Counted from the first letter of the stretch, positions 1-13,085 are shown. The stretch: DNA of 64,000 nucleotides from Pseudoscleropodium purum (GCA_963969395.1 OZ017801.1:2296501-2360500), one strand, 5' to 3'. Made by a program: numbers and translations. The notes: generated by a model not told the origin, from the letters alone.

Positions 1-3000
1 GTTGAAGATGCAGGATTCCGTGTTATAGCGTACAGTGAAAATGCGCCCGAGACGCTAGACCTGATGCCTCAGGCCGTGCCAAATATGGGGGAATTGGACG
101 TTCTAAGTATCGGGACGGATGTAAGAACTCTCTTTACGCCTTCAAGCGCTTCCGCTTTTGAGAAGGCAGCTGCAACAAATGATATAAGTCTTCTCAACCC
201 AATCACTGTTCACTGTAGAAGCTCTGGGAAGCCGTTATATGCCATTGCCCATCGCATTGACGTAGGGATAGTGATTGACTTTGAGGCGGTGAAAATGAAC
301 GATGTTATGGTTTCAGCTGCCGGCGCACTACAATCTCATAAACTTGCGGCTAAGGCAATCTCACGGCTTCAAGCATTACCTGGAGGTGATATAGGAGTGC
401 TCTGTGACACCGTGGTTGATGAGGTTCGGAAACTCACTGGGTATGACAGGGTAATGGCTTATAAATTTCATGAGGATGAGCATGGCGAAGTGGTGGCGGA
501 AATGCGTCGCAATGATCTCGATCCCTATTTAGGCCTCCATTACCCGGCCACAGACATTCCTCAGGCGTCCCGTTTTCTGTTCATGAAGAATCGAGTGCGG
601 GTGATTGCTGATTGTGGTGCTCCTCCAGTGAGAATCATCCAAGATCCGAACTTGAGGCAGCCAATTAGCTTGGCAGGTTCGACTTTACGCGCTCCACATG
701 GATGCCATGCCCAATACATGATTAACATGGGGTCCATTGCGTCGCTAGTCATGGCCGTGATCATCAACGATAACGAGGAAGATTCCTTGGGGGCAATTCA
801 GAGAGGTAGAAAGCTCTGGGGTCTTGTAGTGTGCCATCACACATCTCCACGCTCTGTTCCATTTCCTCTTCGGTCTGCGTGCGAGTTTTTGATGCAGGTG
901 TTTGGCCTGCAGCTCAACATGGAGGTTGAGTTGGCTTCTCAGCTAAGGGAGAAGCATATTCTCAGAACCCAGACGCTTCTCTGCGACATGCTCCTTCGGG
1001 ATGCCCCCATTGGGATTGTATCTCAAACTCCCAATATCATGGATCTTGTGAGGTGTGACGGAGCCGCACTTTATTATGGGAAGCGATTCTGGCTTCTTGG
1101 CACGACCCCGACCGAGAGTCAGATCAAAGACATTGCAGAATGGTTACTAGAGTATCACAAGGACTCAACAGGTCTCAGTACGGACAGTTTGGCGGACGCC
1201 AACTATCCGGCCGCGCATCTGCTTGGCGATTCTGTGTGTGGTATGGCAGCTGCAAAAATTACCGCAAAAGACTTTCTTTTCTGGTTTAGGTCCCACACTG
1301 CGAAAGAGGTCAAGTGGGGTGGTGCTAAACACGATCCAGATGAAAAGGATGATGGTCGAAGAATGCATCCCAGAAGCTCTTTTAAAGCCTTTTTGGAGGT
1401 CGTGAAACGACGGAGTCTACCCTGGGAAGATGTGGAAATGGATGCTATTCATTCTCTTCAGCTCATTCTTCGTGGCTCCTTCCAGGATATCGACGACAGT
1501 GATACGAAGACCATGGTCCATGCTCGTTTGAATGATCTGAAGCTTCATGGCATGGACGAGCTCAGCGTCGTGGCGAACGAAATGGTACGCTTGATAGAAA
1601 CTGCGACTGCCCCAATCTTGGCAGTTGATTCAAATGGGATGGTCAATGGCTGGAATGCCAAAATAGCGCAGGTCACAGGGCTTCCAGTCAGTGAGGCTAT
1701 GGGTCGTTCATTGGTGAAAGATCTCGTTTTGGACGAGTCGGTGGGGGTCGTTGAGAAACTACTTTATTTGGCAGCACAAGGTAATTAATTGTCTTTCCAG
1801 TCTGGTTCTTCTGCCCAAGCACATGAATTTTTCTCATTCATGGATAGCATAATCATGTAGAACTAGCCAAGTCTGTGGTCCTGCTAGAACCTCGGCGTCT
1901 TGAATCGTCTTGCCAACTTTTGCGCTGTGGTTATTAAAGTTTTTCTGATATGCGGAGCGTGTCCTGATTGTGAAATTTCGTGCCTTTTCTCTCGAGACAG
2001 CCTCAAAGCTGTTTCTAACCTTGTCATATTCTAGTACTTTTGCAGCAGTTCTATTAGTTTGATTCGAAAGAGTGAAGGCCTCAGTACATATCCATTGATT
2101 GAAGTCTTGATTTTTCATTCCTGCTATTTATTTATGCATGCAGGCGAGGAAGAGCGGAACGTGGAAATCAAGCTGAAGACATTTGGCAAGCAGACCGAGA
2201 AAGGAGCCGTGATTTTGATCGTCAACGCCTGCTCCAGTCGAGACGTGTCGGACAGTGTGGTGGGTGTTTGCTTTGTAGGTCAAGATGTGACTGGGCAGAA
2301 AATGTTCATGGACAAGTTCACTCGTATCCAGGCTGATTACAAGACCATCGTTCAGAACCCCCACCCTCTCATACCTCCTATTTTTGGCGGTGACGAATTT
2401 GGGTACTGCTTCGAATGGAATCCGGCAATGGAGGGTTTGACCGGTTGGAAAAGAGAAGAGGTAATTTAAGTCCCGCATCTTCGAGGAGCTGGAAATTCTT
2501 CCATTGTCAATATGTTACGTTTGTCAGTAATATCAATGGTGATTATGTTTACGCAGCTTCTCACTTACGTTTAGCGCCGGGGTCTAATCCTGGGTCTCTT
2601 CAGTGAAGTAAGAAAGATGGGGTTGAGTTCAATGACGACGGACTTCATACGATAGCTATCTGTGGCTGGAGCTGACTTGAATTCTGCTGTTTCTGTCTAG
2701 GTGGTTGGAAAACTCTTGGTTGGGGAGATATTTGGCATGCAAATGATGTGTTGCCGGATGCAAAGTCAAGATTCCATGACGAAGTTCATGATCGCGTTGA
2801 ACACGGCCATGGACGGCCAGAACACAGACAAGTTTTCCTTCTCTTTTTGCGATCGAGATGGGAAGTATGTTGAAGCTCTGCTCTCGACTAACAAGCGCAC
2901 TAATGCCTACGGAGTCATAACTGGCGTCTTTTGCTTCTTACAAATTGCAAGTTCGGAGCTACAACAGGTAATAAAAACAAAGAAACTTCCCTGGCACGTG

Positions 3001-4439
3001 GATGATTGTCTTATGATGAACCGGATGAAATTTTTCTGTTATCAGAAATTCATGTTTGATTCGCGTCAGGCGATCTACACACGTGTTTTTGTCACATCTG
3101 AGGCAGCTAGTTTGAGTCTTGAGTCCCCACCGTCCTGGAAAGCACTGTAGTTACGGCTACTGCATAGTCATTCACACTCTAACTTGCCCTTTCCTCTCGA
3201 ACGGACTCCAGGCCCTCAAAGTACAACGAGCCACAGAGAAGGTCGCAATCGCCAAGCTTAAGGAGCTTGCATACATTCGCCAGGAGATAAAGAATCCTCT
3301 GTGTGGCATAACATTCACCCGGCAACTGTTGGAAGATACTGACCTCTCAGAGGATCAGAAACAGTTTCTGGTCACAAGTGCCGTTTGTGAACAGCAGTTG
3401 CACAAAGTTTTGAACGACATGGACCTGGAGAGTATCGAAGATGGGTAATAATTCGTTCATTCATCTTTGCAAATCTCAATCCCCCATGGCGTTTCCCTCG
3501 TTTCATCCTATTTTTCAAATCATTTACTGTCATGTCTCTTCCCTTAAGTTCCAGCTGTTTCAATCACTTCTTTAAGTGCGTAAGATGCTTAGGGCCCGTT
3601 TCACATGAAGTCTTGGTATATTGACATTGCTATTTCTGCAGTCATTTGAATTTGGGTCCAAGATTTATTCAAACTTGTTCTTCTTCAATGCGTACATGCA
3701 GGTACCTCGAGTTAGAGGCTGCTGAGTTCGAGATGGGCACAGTGATGGACGCAGTTATAAGCCAGGGGATGTCCACGTCCCGTGAGAAGGGGCTTCAAAT
3801 CATTCGCGAAACGCCTCGGGAAATCAGCACCATGCGTTTGTTCGGAGACCAGATCCGACTTCAGCAAGTGCTGTCTGATTTTCTATTGAACGCCGTGCGT
3901 TTCACGCCTTCCTCTGAAGGCTGGGTCAAAATCAAGGTGGTCCCCACGAGGAAACGAGTCGGTGGGAATTTGCATGTCATGAACTTGGAGTTCAGGTGGG
4001 CTATTACACTCTTTTTCCTTTCCTTCTGTCTGTGTATCTCCTTGAACTCTTTCTGTCTCGCGTTGTCCGAATTGTCTGACTGGTTCGGTGTATACTAGTC
4101 AATCGATGCCATCGGCAACGACTTGAAAGGTATTTCACTTGATCTTTGTCTGATATTGATGTGCACGTGTTAATCTTTTTTTAACCTTTTTTGGGGGGTG
4201 GGTGGGGGTGCTGCAGAGTAACTCATCCCGGAGCTGGGCTTCCTGACGAGCTAGTGCTGGAGATGTACGACCGAGGCAAAGGCATGACTCAAGAGGGGCT
4301 GGGTTTGAACATGTGCCGGAAGCTGGTCAGGCTGATGAATGGAGATGTTCAGTACTTCCGGGAAAACATGCAGTGTTATTTCGTTGTTTGCGTGGAGCTT
4401 CCCATGGCTCAGCGAGACGATGCTGGCAGTCAGATGTAG
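1..4439 (+). CDS. PHY: Phytochrome photoreceptor, 5'-truncated by the window (six exons)
   Basis: Red/far-red photoreceptor binding a linear tetrapyrrole; it signals from cytosol and nucleus. Exons with in-phase GT-AG junctions: 1-1780, 2144-2460, 2701-2967, 3212-3444, 3702-3995, 4217-4439 (TAG), giving 1037 residues in the window; roughly the first 90 are missing. In-window residue positions: N-terminal PAS about 1-110; GAF about 130-310 with HYPATDIPQ and the chromophore cysteine in [10 protein letters not shown] (codon 703-705, residue 235); PHY domain about 316-500 with the PRSSF tongue motif; two PAS repeats about 520-790; histidine-kinase-related domain about 790-1037. In the dimerisation helix the usual phospho-acceptor histidine is replaced, as in land-plant phytochromes (EIKNPLCG), so this is not a classical histidine kinase. 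All six exons join without a frame break, so it looks functional. Introns at 1781 and 2461 lie in the PAS repeats, additional to the three 3' introns usual in seed plants. Bryophyte phytochromes look closest (from memory). Confidence 0.96.
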
Positions 4440-7277
4440 TGTCACTTATGAAGCTTCCTACGTGGTTTTCCGAAGCTTCCTACCAGCTCCGTATCGCTAC
4501 AAGGCCGGGCGACCGGAGTTGAAGCAGTCTTTTCTTTTCTTTTTTTTTAGCTATCCAGTGAGTCCAGTTTTTCGTAGGTGCCTTAAAAATGGGGCAGTCT
4601 GATCTTCAGGTTGGGAATTAAGGAGGATAGTTTTGGTATAGAAGTTGTGAATGATCCTTCGGCAGGAAGCAACCAAGTGGTCTGTCTCACTTGTACAGCA
4701 ACGGTCTTTTTCTTCTCTCCCTGCTAATCAAATTTACGTACCCCTTTTTCCTGTTTGTTTGCGAGGGGTTCCAATTCTTGGTCTCCCCGTTGAACTCTTG
4801 AATGTTGGTACTCATCGCCTCTATGATGCGGGTTCTATGTCCTGCTTTACTCATCGACCCTGTGTCCATTTTGTTCATGCTGCAATGTCTGTTGTGAGCC
4901 TCAAATTAGAATCGTTTGTGTAATGATATTCATGGAAGCAGTACGGGAAACCTGTCATTTTGTTCCGACTGGCTTCTCAATCATGTTATTCCCATCTCTT
5001 GGTCTTTTCTGTATCTGAAGCACAAGAGAGCGACCCACCCCATCTTGTGCTCAGCGTGAAGTAGCCTAGACTGTTATAGATGAGCAGGGGAGGAAGACGA
5101 CGCGGTTGAAGCCAATTAAGGACCTGCCCGCTGCTTCGGTCATCGGCACTTGAACCGCCACGAGCCTTCATTTCCAGGAACCGAAAGTCAGGTGTAGTAG
5201 CTCCCCTGATATGGCAATTATTCATAGTATAGTACTGTTGTGGTTTCAATAGGCCTCAGGTCTTAAATACGAACATGCATAGCTGTGGTCCAATTCTGTT
5301 TTAGGATTTGGGGTGAATTTTCTGGGAACTGCTATTAACGCAAATGCTATCTGCTGGTCGATCGCGTAGACTTTAATAGAGATATTCATGAATTAAAAAT
5401 GGCAGTTTCCCAATTGCCATTACGGAGTTTCTCCTCAGGAAAGTATGACTGGTCTAGACTCAAGTTTGTTACACTTTCAGAAACCTCTCCCAGGCCCTTA
5501 GAAAGCTGAATACTTCACATATTGAAATAACTTCACCCACCCTGTCTGATGACTACCATTTGATTTCGAGGTGCAGTTGGTCAATGTGCCGGTGTTCATC
5601 TTGGAGACGGCATCAGCTGAGGCCAGGAAAGCACTGTTCGTTGTGATGATCATCAACGTACTGGTGCTTCAAGGATCTGTCATCTTGGGACCCTCCGATC
5701 CCCATATCCGATTCGTGAACCGGCACTTGGCTTTCCTGCTACACGGAAAGAAGCATGTTGTTTCAACCCTACCCAGTTGGTTGAATCAACTTAGATTTTG
5801 ACTGTAACACAAGTGGTTTCGTATTTTTTGAAACCATTTTTTGAATTACTTATGAATTTTCAAACAAGATGAGTCATAGGTCCTTATTTATGACCCTAGG
5901 TCATAGGTTTTGCATAAACTATTCACTTGCAACTTCTAGAGAGAAATGGGGAAAAAACAAAGAGAATGAATGGCTCTTGTAATAAATAATAATTTTTTTT
6001 CAATCCATTTGATGACTATAGGTGGTTCATTCAAAGACCACCTCACTTCCATTTCATGCAAGTCTACATGGGTGGTTCTAAATGACCCTCCAACATTTGA
6101 GCCTCCTACTTTAAAACGCATTTTATAAAAATGAACATTTGAGCCTCCTAGCTTAAATGCATTTTATAGAAATGGGAAGGTTGACCCTCACTAATTTCTT
6201 GACATTTGATTGCTACTGTATAAGAATGCACTACTTTTGAATTAGGTATTGTTGTAATTGGGACTTATGAACTTCCATGTGATTTTCATGGCTTGTAAAG
6301 TAATTTTCTTGGGGATAAGACAAACTAATTTCACTATTCTCTATGGTAGTCATTTATTGTTTTGTGCACTTGCTTTCAAGTCTACTAATTAATTACTTGG
6401 AAAAAGAAAAAAACTCCCCCAAAAAACATTTTTTTAAAATATTTTTCTTGTTATTTTGTGAATTTTCAAAGTTAAGAAGGCATAGAAGTGAGTGTTTTTG
6501 GAGGCACAATTTTATTTAATAATTTAGTGAAAATTAAAATATTACAAATTATTAATGATTTAGAAATTCTTTTTTGTAGTGAAGATTTTTCGGTGGTGTA
6601 TCATTCTAAATTTTTGAAATATACATATTACATATTTATGAACCTATAAATTTACAATTTCCATTTTAACAAACTACAAGTTTCAAATTTTCAAATTTGT
6701 GTATTTATTGATTTAAAAGATTTAAGATGTTTAAATTTTGACTTTTTGAAATTCTAATCCAATCATTTATTTCTAAAAGAATAGTCTAATTTAGAATAAG
6801 GATGTATTAGATGTGAAGAATAAATAAATTGCTACTACCTTTGACATGCACTTGAATTTGAATTATAAATATTCCCATGATGAAAATGATATAGTGAGCC
6901 TCTTATAAACCTTCATGTTTTTGAAGATGGATTCAAAATCAACCTTGGATGGTAATCTTTCTCTAAATGTTGTACAAAGTACAAATCTTTGTTCTTTTAT
7001 CTCTTTCATAATTATAGAATGAATCAAAGTTTCACTTATATCTACATATCTATTTTATTCAAATATCTTTCTTTTTAAAAAAAATATTATTATTAAGAAT
7101 GGCCTAAGAAAAAAAATTCAAACCTTTTTAATTTTTCATGAAATAAAGCATAATATATAGATCCTAATTTTAAAATGAAAAAATTTATTCCTCAAAATAC
7201 AAATTAGAAATATAAAGCTACTTATAATTTACTTCAAAATCAACAAATGACCAAAATGGTCTTCAAATGCCTTCAAG
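4440..7277. other. Intergenic, phytochrome 3' flank grading into AT-rich DNA
   Basis: From 4440 to about 5800 the sequence is of mixed composition and presumably holds the phytochrome 3' UTR and flank. An open frame at 5571-5801 (+), 76 codons, has a protein-like composition (LVNVPVFILETASAEARK) but no recognisable domain or splice partner, so I do not call it a gene. After about 5800 the DNA is AT-rich with a short tandem repeat at 6092-6174 and no gene signal. Confidence 0.6.
6092..6174. repeat. Two-unit tandem repeat, about 42 bp per unit
   Basis: The phrase starting AACATTTGAGCCTCCTA occurs twice in direct tandem: 6092-6133 and 6134-6174. The units differ at a handful of bases and one indel. 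Noncoding context. Confidence 0.85.
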
Positions 7278-8214
7278 GGTTAAAACCTTGAAGGACCAGC
7301 CTACGTTTTTTTGACTATATAGATTTTTTGGGCAAGTCATTGTAACTAGAAATTTGCATATTTCAGGCTGAAATTTTAATAGAAGATGTGTACAAGGAAT
7401 ATTTTTCATATGCAACAAATTTCATGACATTTGGAAATAGGAGTCAAAAGTTATAGCCTAATATGTTACTTTTTTGGTAACTGGGCAGTTTGGGCAGATT
7501 AGAAAAAAATCACTTTTTTCAGAAACAAAAATTTGAAATTAGTTTTTCAGATTTATATTATAAGGAAATCTTTGAATCATTCCATTTTGATCAACAAGTC
7601 AAAAGTTATGAGGATTTTTTGTTTACAAGCAATTATAGATTCCCTACTCTAAAATAAACTTTGAAATCCTTTTTTTTTTTACAATTTTCAATATTTTTGA
7701 AAAAAAATAAAATCATAGGATGTAAATTGTTTATTATAACATTTCAACCATTGAGATTGTCATTTTTCAATTCCATATTTCAATTCTTAATAATTTAGTA
7801 TTTTGAATCAATGTTTACTACTACCTACTTACTATATTTTTCCTATATGTTGTACAATTCCAAATGATCTGAAATTTTTCAAGCATATGGACAAATTGTC
7901 TAGGAATAAAAATCCAAAGAAGCACCATTATTTTGGTCATTTTTTCATAGAAAAATGAGCTTGTGAAGTGCAGCTGCCTAGCTTTTGGGAGGGCCAAAAA
8001 AATGATTTTAGTGAATTTGAATGCTTATATCTTGCAATCCATGTGGTGGAAATGTCTGAAATATTTACCACATGTTTTTGATAATATATAATACAAGATC
8101 CTACAGTTAGATATGTCAAATAAAGTGTTTTTTTCAAAATTTGCTACTTGTACTAAAAATGGCAGTTTTTGAGCTTTTTTGGTAAAAACATAGTCGTAGA
8201 ACTTTAGGGGTTAA
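7278..8214 (+). repeat. TIR element family A, copy 1 (about 937 bp)
   Basis: The right end reads CTTTAGGGGTTAA. The left end is a diverged inverse of it (TTAAAACCTTGAAGGACCA). The interior matches three other stretches of the window (46021-46937 and 47356-48283 inverted, 50410-51300 direct); shared blocks include TGAGCTTGTGAAGTGC, GGGCCAAAAAAATGATTTTA and the ACATTTGG block. No long open frame runs through it, so it looks like a non-autonomous DNA transposon (large MITE). Target-site duplications were not resolved by eye. Confidence 0.75.
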
Positions 8215-10285
8215 AATCATTATATAAATACCCTATTATTTCTATGGCATAGATTTTGAACTCTTTGTAAATACTATATAATTCAAAGTACATTTCAAAG
8301 TTTACATTACTAATTTACAACAAAAAGAATCTTGAAAAAATAACTTAAAATTTAATTACAATTAATTTCATGAGTCTTAAACTTTTAATAAATGAATTTC
8401 ATTTATTTCTATGAGTCATAGTCATAGTTTGCAACTTATATTTGAAAGTATTATTAAATTATTCTTGTAAGTTGCACGTGAAAGTACATTTTCAAATTTT
8501 TGGAAGTTTGGTTGATATTGATTTGTCCTAATAGTATGACATTAATTTACCAAAGTTGTACTATTTCAAATTAAATGAAAGTTGAAGTATTATTGTATTC
8601 TACCAATTTCTTCAAAAAAAAAAAAATTTAGGTAACAACAATATTTTCCAAACTTCCCAAGACCATGTACCCATTACTATTATGACAAATTAATGTATTT
8701 CAAGAGTCCTTAGAGTTTCAATATAAGTTTTTATAAGTGTTCCGACCTTTTGACTAGACTTACAACTTTTAGCCATAGGACATGGAGGTCAAAAAATGTT
8801 TGAAAGATGACTTTCAAGATTATTGTAAAAATAAAGAATGCAACTATTGGCCCATTAATTGGTTCATTTTTGGCAAAGTACCTTGATGATGAATGTATCT
8901 ATAGATCCATTAATCAAATTAGATTTAGTTAAGTAACTTATGATGTTTCATCCAAAATTAAACCAAAGAGAAAACAAAAGTACCACTTCAAAGATTGTTT
9001 ATTATATAAATGATACACATGTATCAACATTCGGTCCTTAACCCCTATAAGCCTAAGGCCTTTTCTAAGCTTCTAAAAATTTGCTAAATTGAACAAAATG
9101 ACAACATTTTGATAAAATGTATCAATTCTTTTTTAATTGTAACCATACAAATTCAAACTAAATAGAGATCAAATAGGAAAAGAAAACACAACAATATTAC
9201 TCACAAACTAAAAGGTTATAATGTTAGATCATGGAAGTATTAAAACTACAAAAGTCATATGAAGTCTTTGAATCCTTTTTTTATATGTCAAATCTAAAAA
9301 AATGATCACAAAAAAATATGAGGTTAAAGAGCCTAACATGTAAAACCTCAATCAATTTTTAGCTTCTCAAAATCTCTTCTACAATTTTTTTAAAAGAATT
9401 TCTAATGTGAACTTTTCTTCAAGATTTAGTATATTTGAAACTCATTTCCAAAAACCCTCAACACTACACAAAATCAAGATTGCAATGGACACTCTTGCAC
9501 AAAATCTTGCATAGAAAAATCATAATCAATCCTTTTCCAAATCAGATTTTTGATACTAAGACTAGACCTCAAAAAGAATATTTCAAACATATAAACTCCT
9601 AAAACTAGCAACTTATTACGTTCCATTTAACTTCAAAGTATTGTTGACACCAAAATTTGGTGCCTCCGGCATTTAGGGGTTAATAGTCGCCCTTGTTGTC
9701 AAAGATCTGTTTTGCACAAAGTCGAATATATGTGATTTAGTTAAAGTCTAAGGTTCAAGAGTCCAATACGTACAATTGCCAACAAGATTTTAAAAAAAGT
9801 AGTTTCAGAAATAGGAAACTTGCTCAAATGTTTATCTGGATGATTCAAAACAGGGTTTAGATTCAGGTTTTAGTATGATACGCTTTGCTGATTATTTGAT
9901 ACCAAGGTGCCGACTTCTGGCAAATCAGAGTGTTGCTTGTAGATACGCAAGTTTCTCTTCTAACCTCACCGCAGGCCAACTTCATATCAAAATGCTCTGC
10001 TGCCTTACGAAATTTATAACAAAATCTTCAATTGTTCTGCTGCCTTGCGAAATTCATAAGAAAGAATTACAGAAAAAAAAAAAAAAATTCTAAAACCCAA
10101 GCCTAGATAAGAGTTACGTGAACGGCCAGATGTACACGAAGGAAGTTTTAACGACGTATATTTTTGACTCGTTTAGGATACACTCTGCAAATAATAAAAA
10201 ACTACTCGAATACAGATGATCCAACTGTTCAGAAGATACATACACTTGAGATGTCGTTTCAATTTTAATACCTAGTAACCAACCT
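8215..10285. other. AT-rich intergenic DNA downstream of eIF2-beta
   Basis: No coding pattern was recognised. It contains one TIR-bounded stretch (9038-9683). The last few hundred bases up to 10285 would include the eIF2-beta 3' UTR, since that gene ends at 10286 on the minus strand. Confidence 0.6.
9038..9683. repeat. TIR-bounded element (about 646 bp) with TTAACCCCTA ends
   Basis: The left end is TTAACCCCTATAAG at 9038 and the right end is TTTAGGGGTTAA at 9672-9683, so the termini are inverted repeats of at least 10 bp. The interior differs from family A. Just inside the right end is a small palindrome (ACCAAAATTTGGT). It has no coding capacity. It is probably another non-autonomous element sharing family A termini. 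Confidence 0.5.
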
Positions 10286-12969
10286 CTAAGTCGTAGTCTT
10301 CCGGCGCCCAACCCTGGCAACGAAACCAGCTTTGATAGGCGCCACCGATCGAGAGCACCCACACTGTCGTCAAACCCTTTGACTATATCAGAACAGTCAA
10401 GAAACGAGACTAACGCCATATTTCTAATCATGAAACCAGGCCAAGGAAGGAGGACCAGCGTATATTGGAGAGAGATAACAGATACAAATCAACAAATTAA
10501 TCAAGCAAAGCCAAGGTAACAAAATTCAGGAGAACTCACCTGCTCGCAACGAAGGAAGAACAACCGGTTTTCCTTTGAAAGGATAGTGTCAGGACTCTTG
10601 CAACCATTGCACATAACATACTCATCTGCAAACCAATCAAGCACAGATCGTGTTATAAATCTCTTTGCCCCGTTCACTGTGGCAACAGATACACAAGCCC
10701 ATGCATCGCCCTGTAAGGACCAAAAAGTGGCTTCTGAATTGGTCAAATTGTATGTATGCATAGTGAAAAATCGATGGATGATATCGACATTTCCAGAGAA
10801 CTTTGTTAATGGTTTATCCACATCTTTGAAGTAAGCTCAAGTCATATTAGTTCTTGTCCAATTTCATATGGGGATTTGTTTCAAGAAAATGACACACCGG
10901 TAGGGTATTTTACCACTTCTTGCTTTGTGATCCTAAATCTTGATTTTGACCTTCAAAATGATCAATTTACATTGAGCAATACTAACAAAATGAAGCTTAT
11001 CTAGTCAAGTTTCCATTCCACTTGAGAACTGAAAAAATTCAAGTAGTACTTTATTGCAATTTGAAGTTGAGAAACTTTAACAGTCTTTCACATGATAGAA
11101 TGACACAGAAAATCGGTTTACACTATGATATCAGCACTATAATATACACCTACACATCTTTAGTGTAAATTTCAGATTTACTAAGCACAGTTTGCACTTA
11201 TATGCGATTTTTCAATTTTCATTCAGAAATTCACATTAATTTCAAGTTTTTACCAAGAAAATTAGAACTTCTACGACTGATAGAAGTCGTAATTTCATGA
11301 AAATAAAATAGAAAATTCTTTCATATATGGTGGCACGATGGAACGTACAGAGCGAAGAATATTGAAGTTCGAGACATGGTCATAGGCTCAGTACTTCTTA
11401 GGGTTAGGGTCCTCCAGAACTGAGGTAAAAGTATCCTTCAACTTTCACAAACAACATTCGAATGAAGATCCTCAAGAAAACAAAGGTGAAAAGACTTACT
11501 AACGTAGCGCCTCAGAATTCCCTCGAACACCTTAGGAGCAAATCGACCTTTAACAACCAGACGCTGCTGCCCATCAAGAGATCCACTTGTGCCCAGCTCA
11601 GCCAACAGGAAAGCCATAACGTGCTCTGGTTGCCGATGCATACTGCACAGCAGCAAAGATATTACCACCTAAGCATCTCAGTATAACATTTACTTTCAGA
11701 AGTGAATGGTAAAAATGTATCAGACGAACTACAATTGAACGATTAAAACCAAACATAGAGTAGAAGCCCGAGAAACTGAAAATATACATACGTCTTGCAA
11801 AGGTCCATGAAGTTGACAAAAACGGTCTTCTTGGTTCCTTCTCGAAGAACTTGAGGAGGTCTCATGATGGTACGCCTCCTCTCAGCAGAAAGCTCTGGGT
11901 TGTTCTCTCTCAAAATATTGAACACCCGCCCTAGAAGCTGCACAATTCGTTCATGCAATCGTCATTCGCAAGCGAAAGGTTCAATGTACGACTCGGGAAG
12001 CACTAATTTCGGTAGTTTGCGAAGCAAGCAGAGTCGGTGGAGAGTATTCCGAACCAAAATACTGCTCCAAAAGGTCACATATCATCCTCACCATAAATTG
12101 TGCCCAGAGCCCTACCTCCTCATACTTGTAGTCTCGATCAGAGCCTTCCCAGGGATAAGCGGTCCCCAATTCGATACCCTCAGCAGGTTCATCATCATCA
12201 ATTTCAGCTTCCAAACCTGCGTTAGATTTTGAACCATGAAATACATATGCAGAGTGTTTTGAATTCAAGAGATTCACAGAAATGTCTGTTTCAGACCCCT
12301 TGTTAAACACTATTTTCACTCAAATGAGAATATGAAAAACAGCGTGAGAACTCACCGTCAGTTTCGTCTTCAGGATCGATATTCTCTTCTTCCAAAAGTT
12401 CACCCTCAACCTAGGCACAGCGATAAGTTTTAGCTGACTAAAACAGCACCTCTTCCCATTGAATTTTGACGTTGAAGTGTCGACCCGGACAGTTAGCTGA
12501 ACGCGAGACATACAAAGAATCTCATAGCGCGTTCAACATACCACGGAGTCAAATAAACTTTCAACCCTCAACTCCATAACCAAATGCTCCTCACTTGAAG
12601 AACTTACTGGTTTCTTCTTTTTCTTCTTCTTCAAACCAACAAAAGCAGAATCCACACCCCCTTCCGGGACAACCACTTCCTTCACGGGCTCCGGCTCCTC
12701 ATCCTCTTGCACGCGCACTTTTTTCTTCTTCTTCTTCTTAGTGGGATCAAATGCCCCAATCTGCTCGAGAAAAGCCCTAAATCCATTAGATCTAACCTAT
12801 CCCAAAGCGAACAGTTTTTAAAAAAAACGAACAACAGCACCTCATTCCTCCCGAGGATTCGACGCCCTAACAACGAACCACACACCCTAAAGGTACCAAC
12901 AAACAGTACCTCGCCTCCGACATCCTCCTTGAGCTCCGGCACGGGCTCGTCGTGCTGAACGTCCGCCAT
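10286..12969 (-). CDS. EIF2BETA: Eukaryotic translation initiation factor 2 subunit beta (eIF2-beta), 295 aa, eight exons
   Basis: The beta subunit of the eIF2 heterotrimer, which delivers GTP-bound initiator Met-tRNA to the 40S subunit in the cytosol. Minus-strand exons in order: 12969-12910, 12760-12542, 12410-12356, 12216-12116, 11937-11792, 11642-11500, 10625-10540, 10363-10286; they total 888 nt, every junction is GT-AG and in phase. Residues 1-20 form an acidic start ([16 protein letters not shown]). Two lysine blocks ([10 protein letters not shown] and [10 protein letters not shown]) in exon 2 match the K-boxes that bind eIF5 and eIF2B. The conserved core runs from [14 protein letters not shown] through [31 protein letters not shown] and [14 protein letters not shown]. 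The C-terminal zinc finger has Cys 247, 250, 268 and 271 and is split by the last intron. The tail is [20 protein letters not shown]. Length is close to that of other plant orthologues, and nothing is broken. Intron 6 (10626-11499) is unusually long at 874 bp. Confidence 0.96.
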
Positions 12970-13076
12970 GGTGGCCCCGAGCGAGCAAGGGCGAGCAAGA
13001 ATGCACTCACACGCTGCGCAATAGAGGTCGTGCAGGAAAGGAGAAGCAGTGCTACGAGTCTCATCAGAGTCGCCTC

Positions 13077-13085
13077 AAACCCTAA
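13077..13085. promoter_or_regulatory. Telo-box (AAACCCTAA) upstream of eIF2-beta
   Basis: AAACCCTAA lies 108 bp upstream of the eIF2-beta start codon. Telo-boxes are established promoter-proximal elements of plant translation-machinery genes (ribosomal proteins, eEF1A). The position fits the 5' UTR or core promoter of this gene; the transcription start is not visible. Confidence 0.55.

Noticed and set aside
1834..2478. Minus-strand open frames opposite the phytochrome gene
   Set aside because: They are shadows of phytochrome intron 1 and exon 2; the plus strand carries the conserved protein.
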